Shown piece by piece: positions 15,327 to 24,235 of a stretch of DNA of 48,459 bases (its first letter is position 1; each line of letters begins with the position of its first letter). Made by a program: the position numbers and the translations under genes. The notes under the pieces are model-generated. The model worked only from the letters and a program-made list of their open reading frames with translations. It was not told where the DNA came from and did no database searches. The stretch is from Candidatus Gastranaerophilales bacterium (lineage in GTDB: Bacteria > Cyanobacteriota > Vampirovibrionia > Gastranaerophilales > Gastranaerophilaceae), in contig CALUXY010000012.1 of NCBI GenBank assembly GCA_944324855.1, forward strand, positions 1 to 48,459. Direction: 5' to 3'.

Positions 15327-16394
15327 ATGAAAAGAGTATTTTTAGTATTATTTATTAGTTTATTTACTGCGATTTCAGTTTTTGCAGCTGATAATGTATT
15401 ACAGAGTGTTCAAATTGAACCTTCCGGTGATACATTTAATATAGTTTTAGTTTCTGATAGTCCTGTTTCTGTTAAGAAGACAGTTCAGGCTTCTAATAGA
15501 ATTATGTTGAGCCTTAAAGGTATTAGAGCATCAAAAACGTTAAGCACTGTTTATAAAAATGTTTCAAATGTAGACAATATCATTGTTGAACCGTTTGGTG
15601 TAGATGGTTTAAATATTATGTTTCAGGCTGATAATGCTGCAAATGCATCAATTACGTTTGATTCACTGGTTTCTTCCGTGAAAGTAGAGGATAGAGCAAA
15701 TCCTAAAAAAGAAATTTTGCTGAATGCTCCTATGAATACCTATTCTCCAATTTACAAGCAAGAAGAAACTGCTCCGAAAACATCTTTAATGTCTAATGTT
15801 CATCTTGGAACTTTAATGGTATTTGCTAAATCATTATTTTCAGGTAAGACTACCGGAACATTATTTACTTTCGGATTTTTTGGATTATTATTCCTCTTGG
15901 GGGCAAAATTGATAAGAGGAAAAGACAACGAAATTACTGTAGGGTTATCTCAAGGGCTTAGAAATAGAGATATTCTTAATACAAAAGAAGTACCTAATAT
16001 GACTCCGGGATACAGAAATGCACTTAATAAGCCATATACTACAATGAATTACGGGCTTAAAGCTTATCAAAACAGTACTCAATCACCTTATTTAAAACAT
16101 CATACGCAGGTGTCATCGCCTATTAATAATACAACGGCTTCAAGAATGTCATCTTTGCCAAAAAGAAATTTAATGGCTGATTCGGTAGCTCCTCAGCCGC
16201 AACGACGTCCTGTTTCAACTCAAAATAGAGTACAAAGACCTCATACATCTTCAGTGAGTGCTCAACCTAAAATTCAACCTAAGCGAGTTGATAGTTTAAA
16301 ATTCTTAGAATCAATGTCTGAAATTTATGAAAAGAGCGGACGTCCTGATTTAGCAAATGGTATTAGAACAAAATTAACGAAAATAAGCAGATAA
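15327..16394 (+). CDS. Membrane-anchored AMIN-like domain protein, 355 aa
   Basis: Signal peptide (LFISLFTAISVFA), then ~90 residues resembling an AMIN domain, the beta-sandwich that binds peptidoglycan in amidases and secretins (VLQSVQIEPSGDTFNIVLV, RIMLSLKGI). A membrane segment lies at ~172-195 (TLFTFGFFGLLFLLGAKLI). After it come about 160 polar Gln/Pro/Arg/Ser-rich residues and a final helix (LKFLESMSEIYEKSGR). This suggests a periplasmic AMIN-like domain held by one membrane span with a cytoplasmic tail. The AMIN assignment is by eye. A terminator follows. Confidence 0.7.
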   Translation: MKRVFLVLFISLFTAISVFAADNVLQSVQIEPSGDTFNIVLVSDSPVSVKKTVQASNRIMLSLKGIRASKTLSTVYKNVSNVDNIIVEPFGVDGLNIMFQADNAANASITFDSLVSSVKVEDRANPKKEILLNAPMNTYSPIYKQEETAPKTSLMSNVHLGTLMVFAKSLFSGKTTGTLFTFGFFGLLFLLGAKLIRGKDNEITVGLSQGLRNRDILNTKEVPNMTPGYRNALNKPYTTMNYGLKAYQNSTQSPYLKHHTQVSSPINNTTASRMSSLPKRNLMADSVAPQPQRRPVSTQNRVQRPHTSSVSAQPKIQPKRVDSLKFLESMSEIYEKSGRPDLANGIRTKLTKISR

Positions 16395-16427
16395 AACAAT
16401 TATTTATAATAAGCACACATTTAAAGC

Positions 16428-16457
16428 GGGTGATTTTATCACCCCTTTGTTTTTATA
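16428..16457 (+). terminator. Intrinsic terminator after the AMIN-like gene
   Basis: GGGTGATTTTATCACCC forms a 6-7 bp stem (GGGTGA/TCACCC) followed by CTTTGTTTTTA. It lies 33 bases after the stop codon. Confidence 0.75.
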
Positions 16458-16513
16458 AATAATATTATTTTACAATTAGAATTCATACTTTGTTTGATAT
16501 ACAATCAAAAGAT

Positions 16514-18154
16514 ATGATATCCAATACAAAAACCAAGTTAACATCTGGAGCAAAATTATTTGTTGATTTTTTAGTATCAGAAAATGTGGATAAAATTTTC
16601 GGATACCCAGGAGCTGCTGTGCTTCCTATATATGATGAACTTGGAAAACAAAACAAAATCTCTCACTATCTTTGCCGGCATGAACAGGCTGCAGTGCATA
16701 TGGCGGAAGGTTATTCAAGAGTCAGCGGTAAAACAGGAGTCGTGCTTGTAACTTCTGGTCCGGGAGCAACTAATACTCTGACAGGTATTCTAAATGCATA
16801 TTCAGACAAATCACCACTTGTTATAATTGCAGGTCAATGCGAAAAGTTGGGATGCAATAATTTTCAAGAAGCAGATATGATATCTATTACAAAATCTTGT
16901 ACCAAGAATAATTATTTAATTAATTCTCCATCTGACATTTTACCTGTTTTAAAAGATGCATTTAAAACAGCACAAACAGCACCTAAAGGGCCTGTTGTTA
17001 TATCTGTTCCGAGAAGTATTTTGATAAAAGAATTTGAATCTGAACCGGTAGAAAAAACGTTTGTTCCAAAACTCAATGTAGAAACAAAACAATCAAATAT
17101 AATACGTATGATTGATACACTTAAACATTCAACAAGACCTGCAATTTTAGTAGGTGGCGGCAGTTATGAATCTGCATCGCTTATAAGAGAATTGGTACAT
17201 ATTACAAATATTCCGGTTGTACATACTCTTATGGGAAAAGGTATTGTTGAGGATTTATCACTTGGAATGATTGGTGTAAACGGTTCTAACCTTGCAAATT
17301 CGATTATTGAAGAATCGGATTTGCTTCTGACACTTGGCTCTAGGTTAGACAGCAGAATAACCGGCGGTTCTGATAAGCTTTTTAAAAATACAAAGATTAT
17401 TAATATAAACCTTGAAAATAACACCTCCTCTAATATTGAAATATATCAGGAAATAACGGGAGATTTAAAAGTAATACTTCAACAATTACTTCTGTATATC
17501 AAATCTCAAAATATAATGTTTCATATCAAATTTGACTGGATAGATAAAATTGAACACATTAAAAAAACGTATTTCAATGAGAATTTAAGCGTAATATCAT
17601 CTTCTGATAACAGGCTTGTAACCGAAAACGTTTTAAATATAATTCATGAATACACCCAAAAATATAACCCTATTGTAACAACGGATGTTGGTCAGCATCA
17701 AATTCTTGCAAGCAAAATTTTTGAATCAAAAACTCCGTATAATTTTTTGACATCCGGCGGTTTGGGTGCTATGGGGTTTGGTTTTCCGGCAGCAATAGGT
17801 GCATATCTTGCAAAGCCTGATTCTCTTATTCTGAATATAACAGGAGACGGTTCTTTTCAGATGAATATGCAGGAATTAGGAACTTGTCTTGAATACAAAA
17901 TTCCTGTCAAAATCCTTATCATGAATAATTCATCACTGGGACTTGTAAAACAGGCTCAAAAACACTACTACGGCGGAAGAATTTATCAATCCGATATGAT
18001 TAACCCTGACTTTGTACAAATTGCATCTGCTTATGGTATCAAAGGTGTTACAATCAGAACTGTTGATGAGTTAAAATCCGCGCTAAACAAATACATTCCT
18101 CAAAATATGCCGGTTATATTTGATATTCATACCGTTAATTTTGAACTTGTTTAA
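16514..18154 (+). CDS. ilvB: Acetolactate synthase large subunit-like ThDP enzyme
   Basis: Condenses two pyruvate (or pyruvate and 2-oxobutyrate), feeding branched-chain amino acid or acetoin synthesis. All three domains of the family are present. The N-terminal pyrimidine domain has GYPGAAVLPIYDEL, catalytic Glu57 in RHEQAAVHMAEGY and SGPGATNTLTG. The central domain has ILVGGG and LLTLGSRLD. The C-terminal cofactor domain has the Mg-ThDP motif GDGSFQMN near 444 ending in MNNSSLGLVKQAQ. Length (546) is typical. I prefer ATG 16514; an upstream in-frame TTG at 16490 is possible, and neither has a strong ribosome site. No regulatory subunit gene is adjacent, so a catabolic role is possible. Its stop overlaps the convergent efflux gene. 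Confidence 0.82.
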   Translation: MISNTKTKLTSGAKLFVDFLVSENVDKIFGYPGAAVLPIYDELGKQNKISHYLCRHEQAAVHMAEGYSRVSGKTGVVLVTSGPGATNTLTGILNAYSDKSPLVIIAGQCEKLGCNNFQEADMISITKSCTKNNYLINSPSDILPVLKDAFKTAQTAPKGPVVISVPRSILIKEFESEPVEKTFVPKLNVETKQSNIIRMIDTLKHSTRPAILVGGGSYESASLIRELVHITNIPVVHTLMGKGIVEDLSLGMIGVNGSNLANSIIEESDLLLTLGSRLDSRITGGSDKLFKNTKIININLENNTSSNIEIYQEITGDLKVILQQLLLYIKSQNIMFHIKFDWIDKIEHIKKTYFNENLSVISSSDNRLVTENVLNIIHEYTQKYNPIVTTDVGQHQILASKIFESKTPYNFLTSGGLGAMGFGFPAAIGAYLAKPDSLILNITGDGSFQMNMQELGTCLEYKIPVKILIMNNSSLGLVKQAQKHYYGGRIYQSDMINPDFVQIASAYGIKGVTIRTVDELKSALNKYIPQNMPVIFDIHTVNFELV

Positions 18155-19746
18155 TCAATATTTATGTGATTTGCTTCTATTTTTTTCATAAGTGCTTTAG
18201 GTGAGCGAACTAAAAACATCAATGGTAAAATAGCAAACGATGCAACCGCAAACCATCTGAATGTATCAATATATGCCCACAAATGAGATTGTTGTACAAG
18301 TTGTTGATAAGTTTGTGTCATTGCCATATATGTTGCGGTTGCGTGATCGGTTAATCCTGAAAACGAGCCGGTCATTGCTTGTATTCTTTCAACAAATACA
18401 GAATTAGTATCTCTGAGTTTTCCGACAAGCATATACTGATGAATTTGTGAAAATCTTGAAACGCAGGTTGTAACAATAGATGTACCGATTGCGGCACCTA
18501 TATTTTTAAACAGGTTTTGTACCCCGCTGGCATTTGTCAATTGTTCATTACGCAGAGTACAACAAGAGAGGTTAATTAAAGGAACCAGAGCCATTACCAT
18601 TCCCATACCGAACAAGAAGTTTGGCAGTGCAATATTTGCAAGAGCAATTTGCAGGTTAATTTCTCCGAATGCTAAACTTCCTGCTCCAAGAATCAGTAAA
18701 CCTACTACAACAATAGGTTTTTCTCCAACGATAGGTGTTATAGTTGCATTGATAATAGTTGCAACAAGACATCCTGCCCCCCGGGGAACCATTGATAAAC
18801 CGCTTAAGAATGATGTATAACCCATCATCTGTTGCAGCATTGAAGGCAGCATTGCAGCTGATCCCATCATTGCTCCCATAAGGAAAACCTGAATAATTGT
18901 TCCGAATAAATAGTTTTTGTCTTTCAAAATTTCTAAATCGACAAGCGCATTTTTCTTATTAACTACCTGTGAAATTATAAATAATAAGAATGCAGTCATT
19001 GAAATCCCGAAAGTCCAGCAGATCCATGTTGCACCAAACCAATCTGCATCGTTTCCTTTATCTAGGAATACTTGAAAAGCTACAAGCCATATAGTTAAGA
19101 AAAAGAATCCTATATAATCCATCGTAACATTTTTTTGTTTTCTGGCGTAAGGAGGTTCTTCCAAAAGGCTCGGAGCTATTGATAATACAAATATCCCGAA
19201 AGGTATATTAATAAAATAAATGAACGGCCAGGACCAATTTTCTGTAATCCATCCGCCTAATGCCGGTCCGACAATAGGCGCAACAATTACACCTAAACCA
19301 AATAAGGCCATAGCTTGTGCACGTTGTTTCAGAGGAAAACTTTCAAGCATAATAGCCTGGGTCAAAGGCAGAATCCCGCCGCCGCCGAGACCTTGTAAAA
19401 ATCGGGATATAATCATCATTCCGATAGAATTTGATATACCGCATAGAAATGAAGCAACAGTGAAAAGAAGTAAACTGAACATAAAGTAATTATTTCTTCC
19501 CATTAACTTGCAAAAGAAGTCACTGGTTGTAATAATAATACCGCTAGCGATAAGGTAACTTGTAATAACCCAGGTAGATTCCGTATGACTTACTGAAAAA
19601 CTTCCCGCCATATAAGGCAGTGCAACGTTTGAAATTGTTTCATCCAATGCATACATAAATACAGCAATCATCAAAGGTGCTGCAACCAACCACGGATTTT
19701 TACTCGGTTTCCATTCTTCTGCTGTTATAGCTGTTTCTTCACTCAT
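18151..19746 (-). CDS. MFS drug efflux transporter, DHA2 (EmrB/QacA) family
   Basis: Proton-driven exporter of toxic compounds, with about 14 membrane segments over 531 residues. Family marks are LDETISNVALPYM in helix 1, the antiporter motif C GLGVIVAPIVGPALGGWI in helix 5, and SRFLQGLGGGGILPL before it. EmrB-type pumps usually come with a periplasmic adaptor (EmrA), but none is next to this gene; the partner is a MarR regulator 15 bases upstream. The two likely form one transcript controlled by the operator pair at 20239-20268. Substrate cannot be told from sequence. Confidence 0.92.
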   Translation of the reverse strand: MSEETAITAEEWKPSKNPWLVAAPLMIAVFMYALDETISNVALPYMAGSFSVSHTESTWVITSYLIASGIIITTSDFFCKLMGRNNYFMFSLLLFTVASFLCGISNSIGMMIISRFLQGLGGGGILPLTQAIMLESFPLKQRAQAMALFGLGVIVAPIVGPALGGWITENWSWPFIYFINIPFGIFVLSIAPSLLEEPPYARKQKNVTMDYIGFFFLTIWLVAFQVFLDKGNDADWFGATWICWTFGISMTAFLLFIISQVVNKKNALVDLEILKDKNYLFGTIIQVFLMGAMMGSAAMLPSMLQQMMGYTSFLSGLSMVPRGAGCLVATIINATITPIVGEKPIVVVGLLILGAGSLAFGEINLQIALANIALPNFLFGMGMVMALVPLINLSCCTLRNEQLTNASGVQNLFKNIGAAIGTSIVTTCVSRFSQIHQYMLVGKLRDTNSVFVERIQAMTGSFSGLTDHATATYMAMTQTYQQLVQQSHLWAYIDTFRWFAVASFAILPLMFLVRSPKALMKKIEANHINID

Positions 19747-19761
19747 TATCTAAAATCCTTA

Positions 19762-20223
19762 TTAGTTAAATGAAATATTTTCTTCTTCTGTCAAAACTTT
19801 TCTCAATTTTTTTAGTTCCGATTTTAATTCATCCATTTTTTCTTTAGGATAATATTCGTATATTTTATTTGTTATCTCTTCCAAACGGATTCTTAAATCA
19901 TTATAAGTTTTTTTGCCTAAATCTGTCATAACAGGGATTTTTACCATTCTTGAATTTTTGGTGTCGTATAATCTCGTTATGAATCCTTTTTCTTCCAATG
20001 CATCAAGAAATTTTCCTGTGTGAGCTTTTCCTTTCAATGTTGCATTAGCAAGTTCAATTTGAGAAAGATTCTTATTACAATCAATCATATCAAGAATTAC
20101 AAACTCGTCGGCAGTAATGGATGAGTTGTTTTCAAACCATCTTTTGAATACTTCGTGGTTTACTCTTGATATGAGTTCAATTTCATATCCCAATGTATCT
20201 ATAAAATGTTCCTCAAATTTCAT
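19762..20223 (-). CDS. MarR-family transcriptional regulator
   Basis: A 153-residue winged-helix regulator. Helix-turn-helix region at about 55-100 (SQIELANATLKGKAHTGKF) and wing with ITRLYDTKNSRMVKIPVMT. C-terminal dimer helices are rich in Lys/Glu. I use ATG 20223 because GGGAGG lies 5 bases before it; a longer frame starting at 20298 would translate through the operator and has no ribosome site. It precedes the efflux gene on the same strand. By analogy with MarR/EmrR it should repress its own operon and be released by a pump substrate. Confidence 0.88.
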   Translation of the reverse strand: MKFEEHFIDTLGYEIELISRVNHEVFKRWFENNSSITADEFVILDMIDCNKNLSQIELANATLKGKAHTGKFLDALEEKGFITRLYDTKNSRMVKIPVMTDLGKKTYNDLRIRLEEITNKIYEYYPKEKMDELKSELKKLRKVLTEEENISFN

Positions 20224-20238
20224 ATTTTCCTCCCGTTG

Positions 20239-20268
20239 GTAGAAATATCTACGAGTAGAATTTTCTAC
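20239..20268. promoter_or_regulatory. Tandem 14-bp palindromes: likely MarR operators
   Basis: GTAGAAATATCTAC (20239-20252) and GTAGAATTTTCTAC (20255-20268) are two similar dyads sharing GTAGA/TCTAC arms, with centres 16 bp apart. They lie 16-45 bases before the regulator's start, where they would block promoter or transcript start. Spacing of about 1.5 helical turns suggests two dimers bound on different faces. Confidence 0.65.
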
Positions 20269-20300
20269 TAATGTAGCAGGAACAAAAATTGATGTCAATA

Positions 20301-20328
20301 AAAAAGCCGGATTAAATTCCGGCTTTTT
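20301..20328 (-). terminator. Intrinsic terminator after valS
   Basis: AAAAAGCCGGA and TCCGGCTTTTT form an 11-bp stem around TTAAAT, directly after the valS stop codon on the minus strand. Its outer A/T tracts allow it to work in both directions, insulating the MarR-efflux operon from valS. Confidence 0.85.
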
Positions 20329-20329
20329 A

Positions 20330-22990
20330 TTATTCTGATAAAGATTTTATCAAATCTTTTATAACGTTTTCCTGTGTTTCAATCTCTTGTATTCTCTCTT
20401 TGGTTTGATTGATTAATTCTTCAGGTGCATTTTGAACAAATTTTTCATTCTTCATTCTGCCCTCAAGAGAATTTTTCTCGTTTGTCAGTTTCCCGAGTTT
20501 CTTTTCCTGACGTGCGATTTCTGCATTAATATCAATCAAATCCGCAAGCGGAACAATCAGTTTTGAAGCAGAAACAACGGCAGTTGCTGATTTTGGCGGT
20601 AACGGAGATGATTCGCTGCCGTAAGAAATATCCGCAACTTTTGCCAATCTGTGGATATAAGATTCTATTTCTTCAAAGATTGGTTTTTCGTCTTTTTCTG
20701 CTCTGATTTCAACATTAATTTCCGTTGATGTTGGAATATTGAAACTTTGTCTTAAGTTTCTTAATGATGATATAGTATTGAATACCAATTCCATTTCCTT
20801 TGCTTCTTTAGAAAATGCGAAATTTTCATCGTATTGAGGATAATCAGATACGATGATTGCAGGAGTTGTACAGCTGTCTGCTTTCGGTATCAGCTGCCAT
20901 ACTTCTTCAGTTATATGCGGCATAATAGGGTGCAGCATTCTTAACGACATATCAAGAACATATCTCAAAACTCTTTGTGTATTGAGTTTTAAGCTTTCAT
21001 CTCTCAATTGTATTTTTGCAATTTCAACATACCAGTCACAGTATGAATTCCAGAAGAAATCATATAATACGTGTGCTGTTTCTCCTATTCTATACTCTTT
21101 GATGTTGCTGTTAACAAGTTTTGCAACAGAATTCATCTTATCAATAATCCATTTGTCGGCAATTGTAAGATTATCCATATCAACATCTTTGCCGTCAACT
21201 CCTTCAAGGTTCATTAATACAAACCTTGATGCGTTCCAGATTTTGTTTGCAAAGTTTCTTCCGTATTCAAACTTGTCATCAGAAACCTTAATATCCTGTC
21301 CGCCATAAGTACAGAGTGATGTCATAGTAAACCTCAGTGCATCACATCCGTATTTATCAATAATTTCAACAGGGTCAATCGTGTTGCCTTTTGATTTAGA
21401 CATCTTTTGACCTTTTTCATCTCTGATAAGTCCGTGGATATAAACAACAGGGAACGGAGCTTTGCCTGTGAATTCCAATCCCATGGTAATCATTCTTGCG
21501 ACCCAGAAGAAAATAATATCAAACCCTGTTACAAGTACTGATGTAGGATAGAATTTTTTGAAATCATCAGTTTCCGCATTCGGAAATCCCATTGTTGAGA
21601 ACGGCCACAAGCCTGATGAGAACCATGTATCAAGACAGTCTGAATCCTGTACGTAATTTTCAGGATCCGGATTTTCTTTTGCTACAATCATCTCGCCTGT
21701 TTGTTTATGGTAATACGCAGGTATTTGATGCCCCCACCATAATTGACGGGAAATACACCAGTCACGAATATTTTCCATCCATCCCAGGTAATCTTTTTCC
21801 CATCTTTGCGGGATGAATTTAATTCTTCCGTCTTTTACCGCTGCAATTGCTTCTTTGGCCAACGGTTCCATTTTTACAAACCATTGTTCTGATAACAGCG
21901 GCTCAATTGTTGTTCCGCAGCGCTGGCATTTCCCTACGTTATGTTCATGGTCTGTTGTTCTTAGCAAGAATTTATTATATTCAAGTAAACCGATAAGTTT
22001 TTTACGACATTCGTATCTGTCTAAACCGTGGAACTCTTGAGGAACTTCGCCACAGGCTTTCATCTTGCCTTCTTCATCTATAACCCATATAGGTTTTAGA
22101 TTATGGCGTTTACCAACCTCATAATCGTTAGGGTCGTGTGCAGGTGTAATTTTAACCGCACCGGTACCAAATGATTTGTCAACGTATTCATCTGCAATAA
22201 TCGGGATTTCTCTGCCTGATAAAGGAATAATAACAGTTTTTCCGATAAGTTCAGAATATTTGTGGTCGCTCGGGTGAACGGCAATTGCAACGTCACCGAA
22301 AATTGTTTCAGGACGGGTTGTTGCAACAATAATTGCACCGTGTTCGCCTTTAACAGGATAAGATATTTCCCATAAGTGCCCCTGTTCTGTTTTGTATTCG
22401 GTTTCGATATCGGAAATTGCCGACATACAGCGAGGACACCAATTTACGATATATTTACCTTTGTAGATTAATCCTTTTTCGTATAATTTTACAAATACTT
22501 CTTTAACTGCTTCCGAACACCCTTCATCAAATGTGAATCTTTCACGTGAGCGGTCGAAAGATGCACCTAATCTTTTGAATTGGTTAAGAATAGCGGACTT
22601 ATGTTCGTTTGCCCATTTCCAGGTTTCTTCAAGGAATTTTTCACGCCCCAAATCGTAGCGGGATAATCCTTGTTCTCTCAGTTTTTTTTCGACAACATTT
22701 TGTGTAGCAATACCGGCATGGTCTGTACCCGGAACCCAAAGAGCTTCATATCCTGCCATTCTGTGGTAACGTGTTAAAATATCCTGCAAAGTTCCGTCCA
22801 GTGCGTGTCCCATGTGAAGAACTCCTGTGACGTTTGGAGGAGGAATGACAATTGAATAAGGAGGTTTTTTACTCTTGTTATCAGCTTTAAAGTATTCTCC
22901 ATCTTCCCAAAATTTATAAATACGGCTTTCAGTTTCCTGAGCATCGTATTTAGTCGGTAAATCTTCAATTTTAATCTTTGTAGTTGTCAT
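20330..22990 (-). CDS. valS: Valine-tRNA ligase
   Basis: Class I aminoacyl-tRNA synthetase charging tRNA-Val with valine. The signature is PPPNVTGVLHMGHAL (HIGH-type motif) near residue 50-63. The KMSKS loop is at ~527-531 (GQKMSKSKGNTIDP). The editing domain between them holds TTRPETIFGDVAIAVHP. The anticodon-binding domain and a C-terminal coiled coil (about 815-886, DINAEIARQEKKLGKL onward), typical for ValS, are complete. Length 886 is normal. No T-box-like leader is visible in the ~110 bases upstream. Confidence 0.97.
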   Translation of the reverse strand: MTTTKIKIEDLPTKYDAQETESRIYKFWEDGEYFKADNKSKKPPYSIVIPPPNVTGVLHMGHALDGTLQDILTRYHRMAGYEALWVPGTDHAGIATQNVVEKKLREQGLSRYDLGREKFLEETWKWANEHKSAILNQFKRLGASFDRSRERFTFDEGCSEAVKEVFVKLYEKGLIYKGKYIVNWCPRCMSAISDIETEYKTEQGHLWEISYPVKGEHGAIIVATTRPETIFGDVAIAVHPSDHKYSELIGKTVIIPLSGREIPIIADEYVDKSFGTGAVKITPAHDPNDYEVGKRHNLKPIWVIDEEGKMKACGEVPQEFHGLDRYECRKKLIGLLEYNKFLLRTTDHEHNVGKCQRCGTTIEPLLSEQWFVKMEPLAKEAIAAVKDGRIKFIPQRWEKDYLGWMENIRDWCISRQLWWGHQIPAYYHKQTGEMIVAKENPDPENYVQDSDCLDTWFSSGLWPFSTMGFPNAETDDFKKFYPTSVLVTGFDIIFFWVARMITMGLEFTGKAPFPVVYIHGLIRDEKGQKMSKSKGNTIDPVEIIDKYGCDALRFTMTSLCTYGGQDIKVSDDKFEYGRNFANKIWNASRFVLMNLEGVDGKDVDMDNLTIADKWIIDKMNSVAKLVNSNIKEYRIGETAHVLYDFFWNSYCDWYVEIAKIQLRDESLKLNTQRVLRYVLDMSLRMLHPIMPHITEEVWQLIPKADSCTTPAIIVSDYPQYDENFAFSKEAKEMELVFNTISSLRNLRQSFNIPTSTEINVEIRAEKDEKPIFEEIESYIHRLAKVADISYGSESSPLPPKSATAVVSASKLIVPLADLIDINAEIARQEKKLGKLTNEKNSLEGRMKNEKFVQNAPEELINQTKERIQEIETQENVIKDLIKSLSE

Positions 22991-23055
22991 TTATATTTCC
23001 TCTTCCTTATTTGTGATATTAATTAAAAATTACCACAAAAGTAGTGCAAGGTAAA

Positions 23056-23074
23056 TGGGGTAAAAGTATTTGGA
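23056..23074 (-). repeat. Fragment of the TTTCAACC...TTTACCCC repeat family
   Basis: TGGGGTAAAAGTATTTGG here resembles TGGGGTAAATGTATTTGG at about 31932-31949. It is a short partial copy between valS and the HExxH gene. Weak by itself. Confidence 0.35.
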
Positions 23075-23102
23075 AAACATATTAAACTACAGCCAGTATG
23101 AA

Positions 23103-24191
23103 TTATTCATAAAATCCGAAATGATAATCCGGTGCATACATAAACTCATTTCTTAATTTATCTAAAGACGTTTTGTATTCATTTATTGCAATATTACCGG
23201 CTTCTCTTGCTTTTACTTCATTATAGTTATTTTTATATTCTTCAAAATTTTTGTCAGCATCTACATAATTTTTGTGTGCATCTATATTTTTCTTTATTTC
23301 TTCCGTATGTTCTTCTATAGGTTTGTGTCTTTCAATGCTTTGGTATGCGTGCTCTTTTTCGTGAGCGGTTGTCCTTACAACGTCACTTTTTGTGAAAAGC
23401 CCTTTCCTATTTAAATTAACGGTTCCGTTGTAAAATCCCCGGCTAATCGTTTTATCCGGATATTTACTGTACCATTTAATTATTGTTGACGGCGGTTTAT
23501 GTTCAGGATTTTCTATTATATAAGGCGCCACCCGTTTAAATTGTTTCAAAGGGTATATAAATAATAATCCGTATTTTTCATTTCCTGGGTTGTAGTTCAT
23601 ATTTTCAGATTGTGTTTTAAAGTCAGAAAATTTAAATATTCCGGCATGATTGTTTCTAATGTAATTGCCTGCCCAAAAACCTTTTCGGCGTCCTTTTTTA
23701 TATTCATATATAGATTGTTTTTCTTCTTCTAATCCTGAAAAACCGGTTGGAGACGTTTCTATTTTTGATATAGTAACTACAGGTTTATTTGAAGTGTCAG
23801 CAATTGTTTGAATTTCTTCCGATTTAGAAAAATATTCTCCGTTTTTCTTTGTGACACTGCTTATTTTTCGGCCTTTAACTTCTAAATCTCTAAATACATC
23901 ATACGGATCTTCAATATATGTTATCGGATATTCTTTATAATTTTTCTTTGTTTCAATTATATCATCGGGAGTTTTTTCAGTAATATTACGCTGGAGAATT
24001 TTTCCGTTCTTATCTTTAAAAGTTAAGATTCGGGTATTATATTCTTCCGGTTTGAAATTATGCCCTATTTCAACAATATCATAAGTTTTTGCTCTTTGAG
24101 GATATTTTATTCCTTTGAGCTTTTCCGTGAGTTTTATGCCGGTTTGTTTACTTATGAGGCAATGTCCGTTTGTATTGAATCTTAAAACCAT
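23103..24191 (-). CDS. Putative HExxH zinc-metallopeptidase-like protein, 362 aa
   Basis: I know no family for the whole protein. It has His277-Glu-Lys-Glu-His281 in TTAHEKEHAYQS, and a candidate third ligand Glu330 in EVKAREAGNIA about 49 residues on. This is the usual layout of gluzincin-like metallopeptidases, where a helix carrying E-x-x-A supplies the last zinc ligand. There is no signal peptide or membrane segment. The N-terminal ~220 residues are Lys/Glu/Tyr-rich, with repeated strand-like blocks. A 12-bp hairpin covers its ribosome site, so translation may be tightly limited. The protease call rests on the motif alone. Confidence 0.65.
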   Translation of the reverse strand: MVLRFNTNGHCLISKQTGIKLTEKLKGIKYPQRAKTYDIVEIGHNFKPEEYNTRILTFKDKNGKILQRNITEKTPDDIIETKKNYKEYPITYIEDPYDVFRDLEVKGRKISSVTKKNGEYFSKSEEIQTIADTSNKPVVTISKIETSPTGFSGLEEEKQSIYEYKKGRRKGFWAGNYIRNNHAGIFKFSDFKTQSENMNYNPGNEKYGLLFIYPLKQFKRVAPYIIENPEHKPPSTIIKWYSKYPDKTISRGFYNGTVNLNRKGLFTKSDVVRTTAHEKEHAYQSIERHKPIEEHTEEIKKNIDAHKNYVDADKNFEEYKNNYNEVKAREAGNIAINEYKTSLDKLRNEFMYAPDYHFGFYE

Positions 24192-24193
24192 AA

Positions 24194-24221
24194 ACAGTCC
24201 TTTAGGTATCTAAAGGACTGT
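24194..24221 (-). promoter_or_regulatory. Hairpin covering the ribosome site of the HExxH gene
   Basis: On the minus strand ACAGTCCTTTAG pairs perfectly with CTAAAGGACTGT around a 4-base loop. AAAGGA in the 3' arm, 6 bases before ATG 24191, is the Shine-Dalgarno sequence, so it is buried in the stem. No T-run follows, so it is not an intrinsic terminator. Confidence 0.6.
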
Positions 24222-24235
24222 AAAAATATAATTTG

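Noticed and set aside
20224..20298. N-terminal extension of the MarR regulator
   Set aside because: It would translate through the operator dyads, while GGGAGG directly precedes ATG 20223.
22991..23100. T-box leader upstream of valS
   Set aside because: The gap is short and I see no T-box sequence or antiterminator.
24194..24221. Intrinsic terminator of plsY
   Set aside because: The stem is strong, but no T-run follows it on either strand and its 3' arm contains the next gene's ribosome site. A regulatory hairpin fits better.
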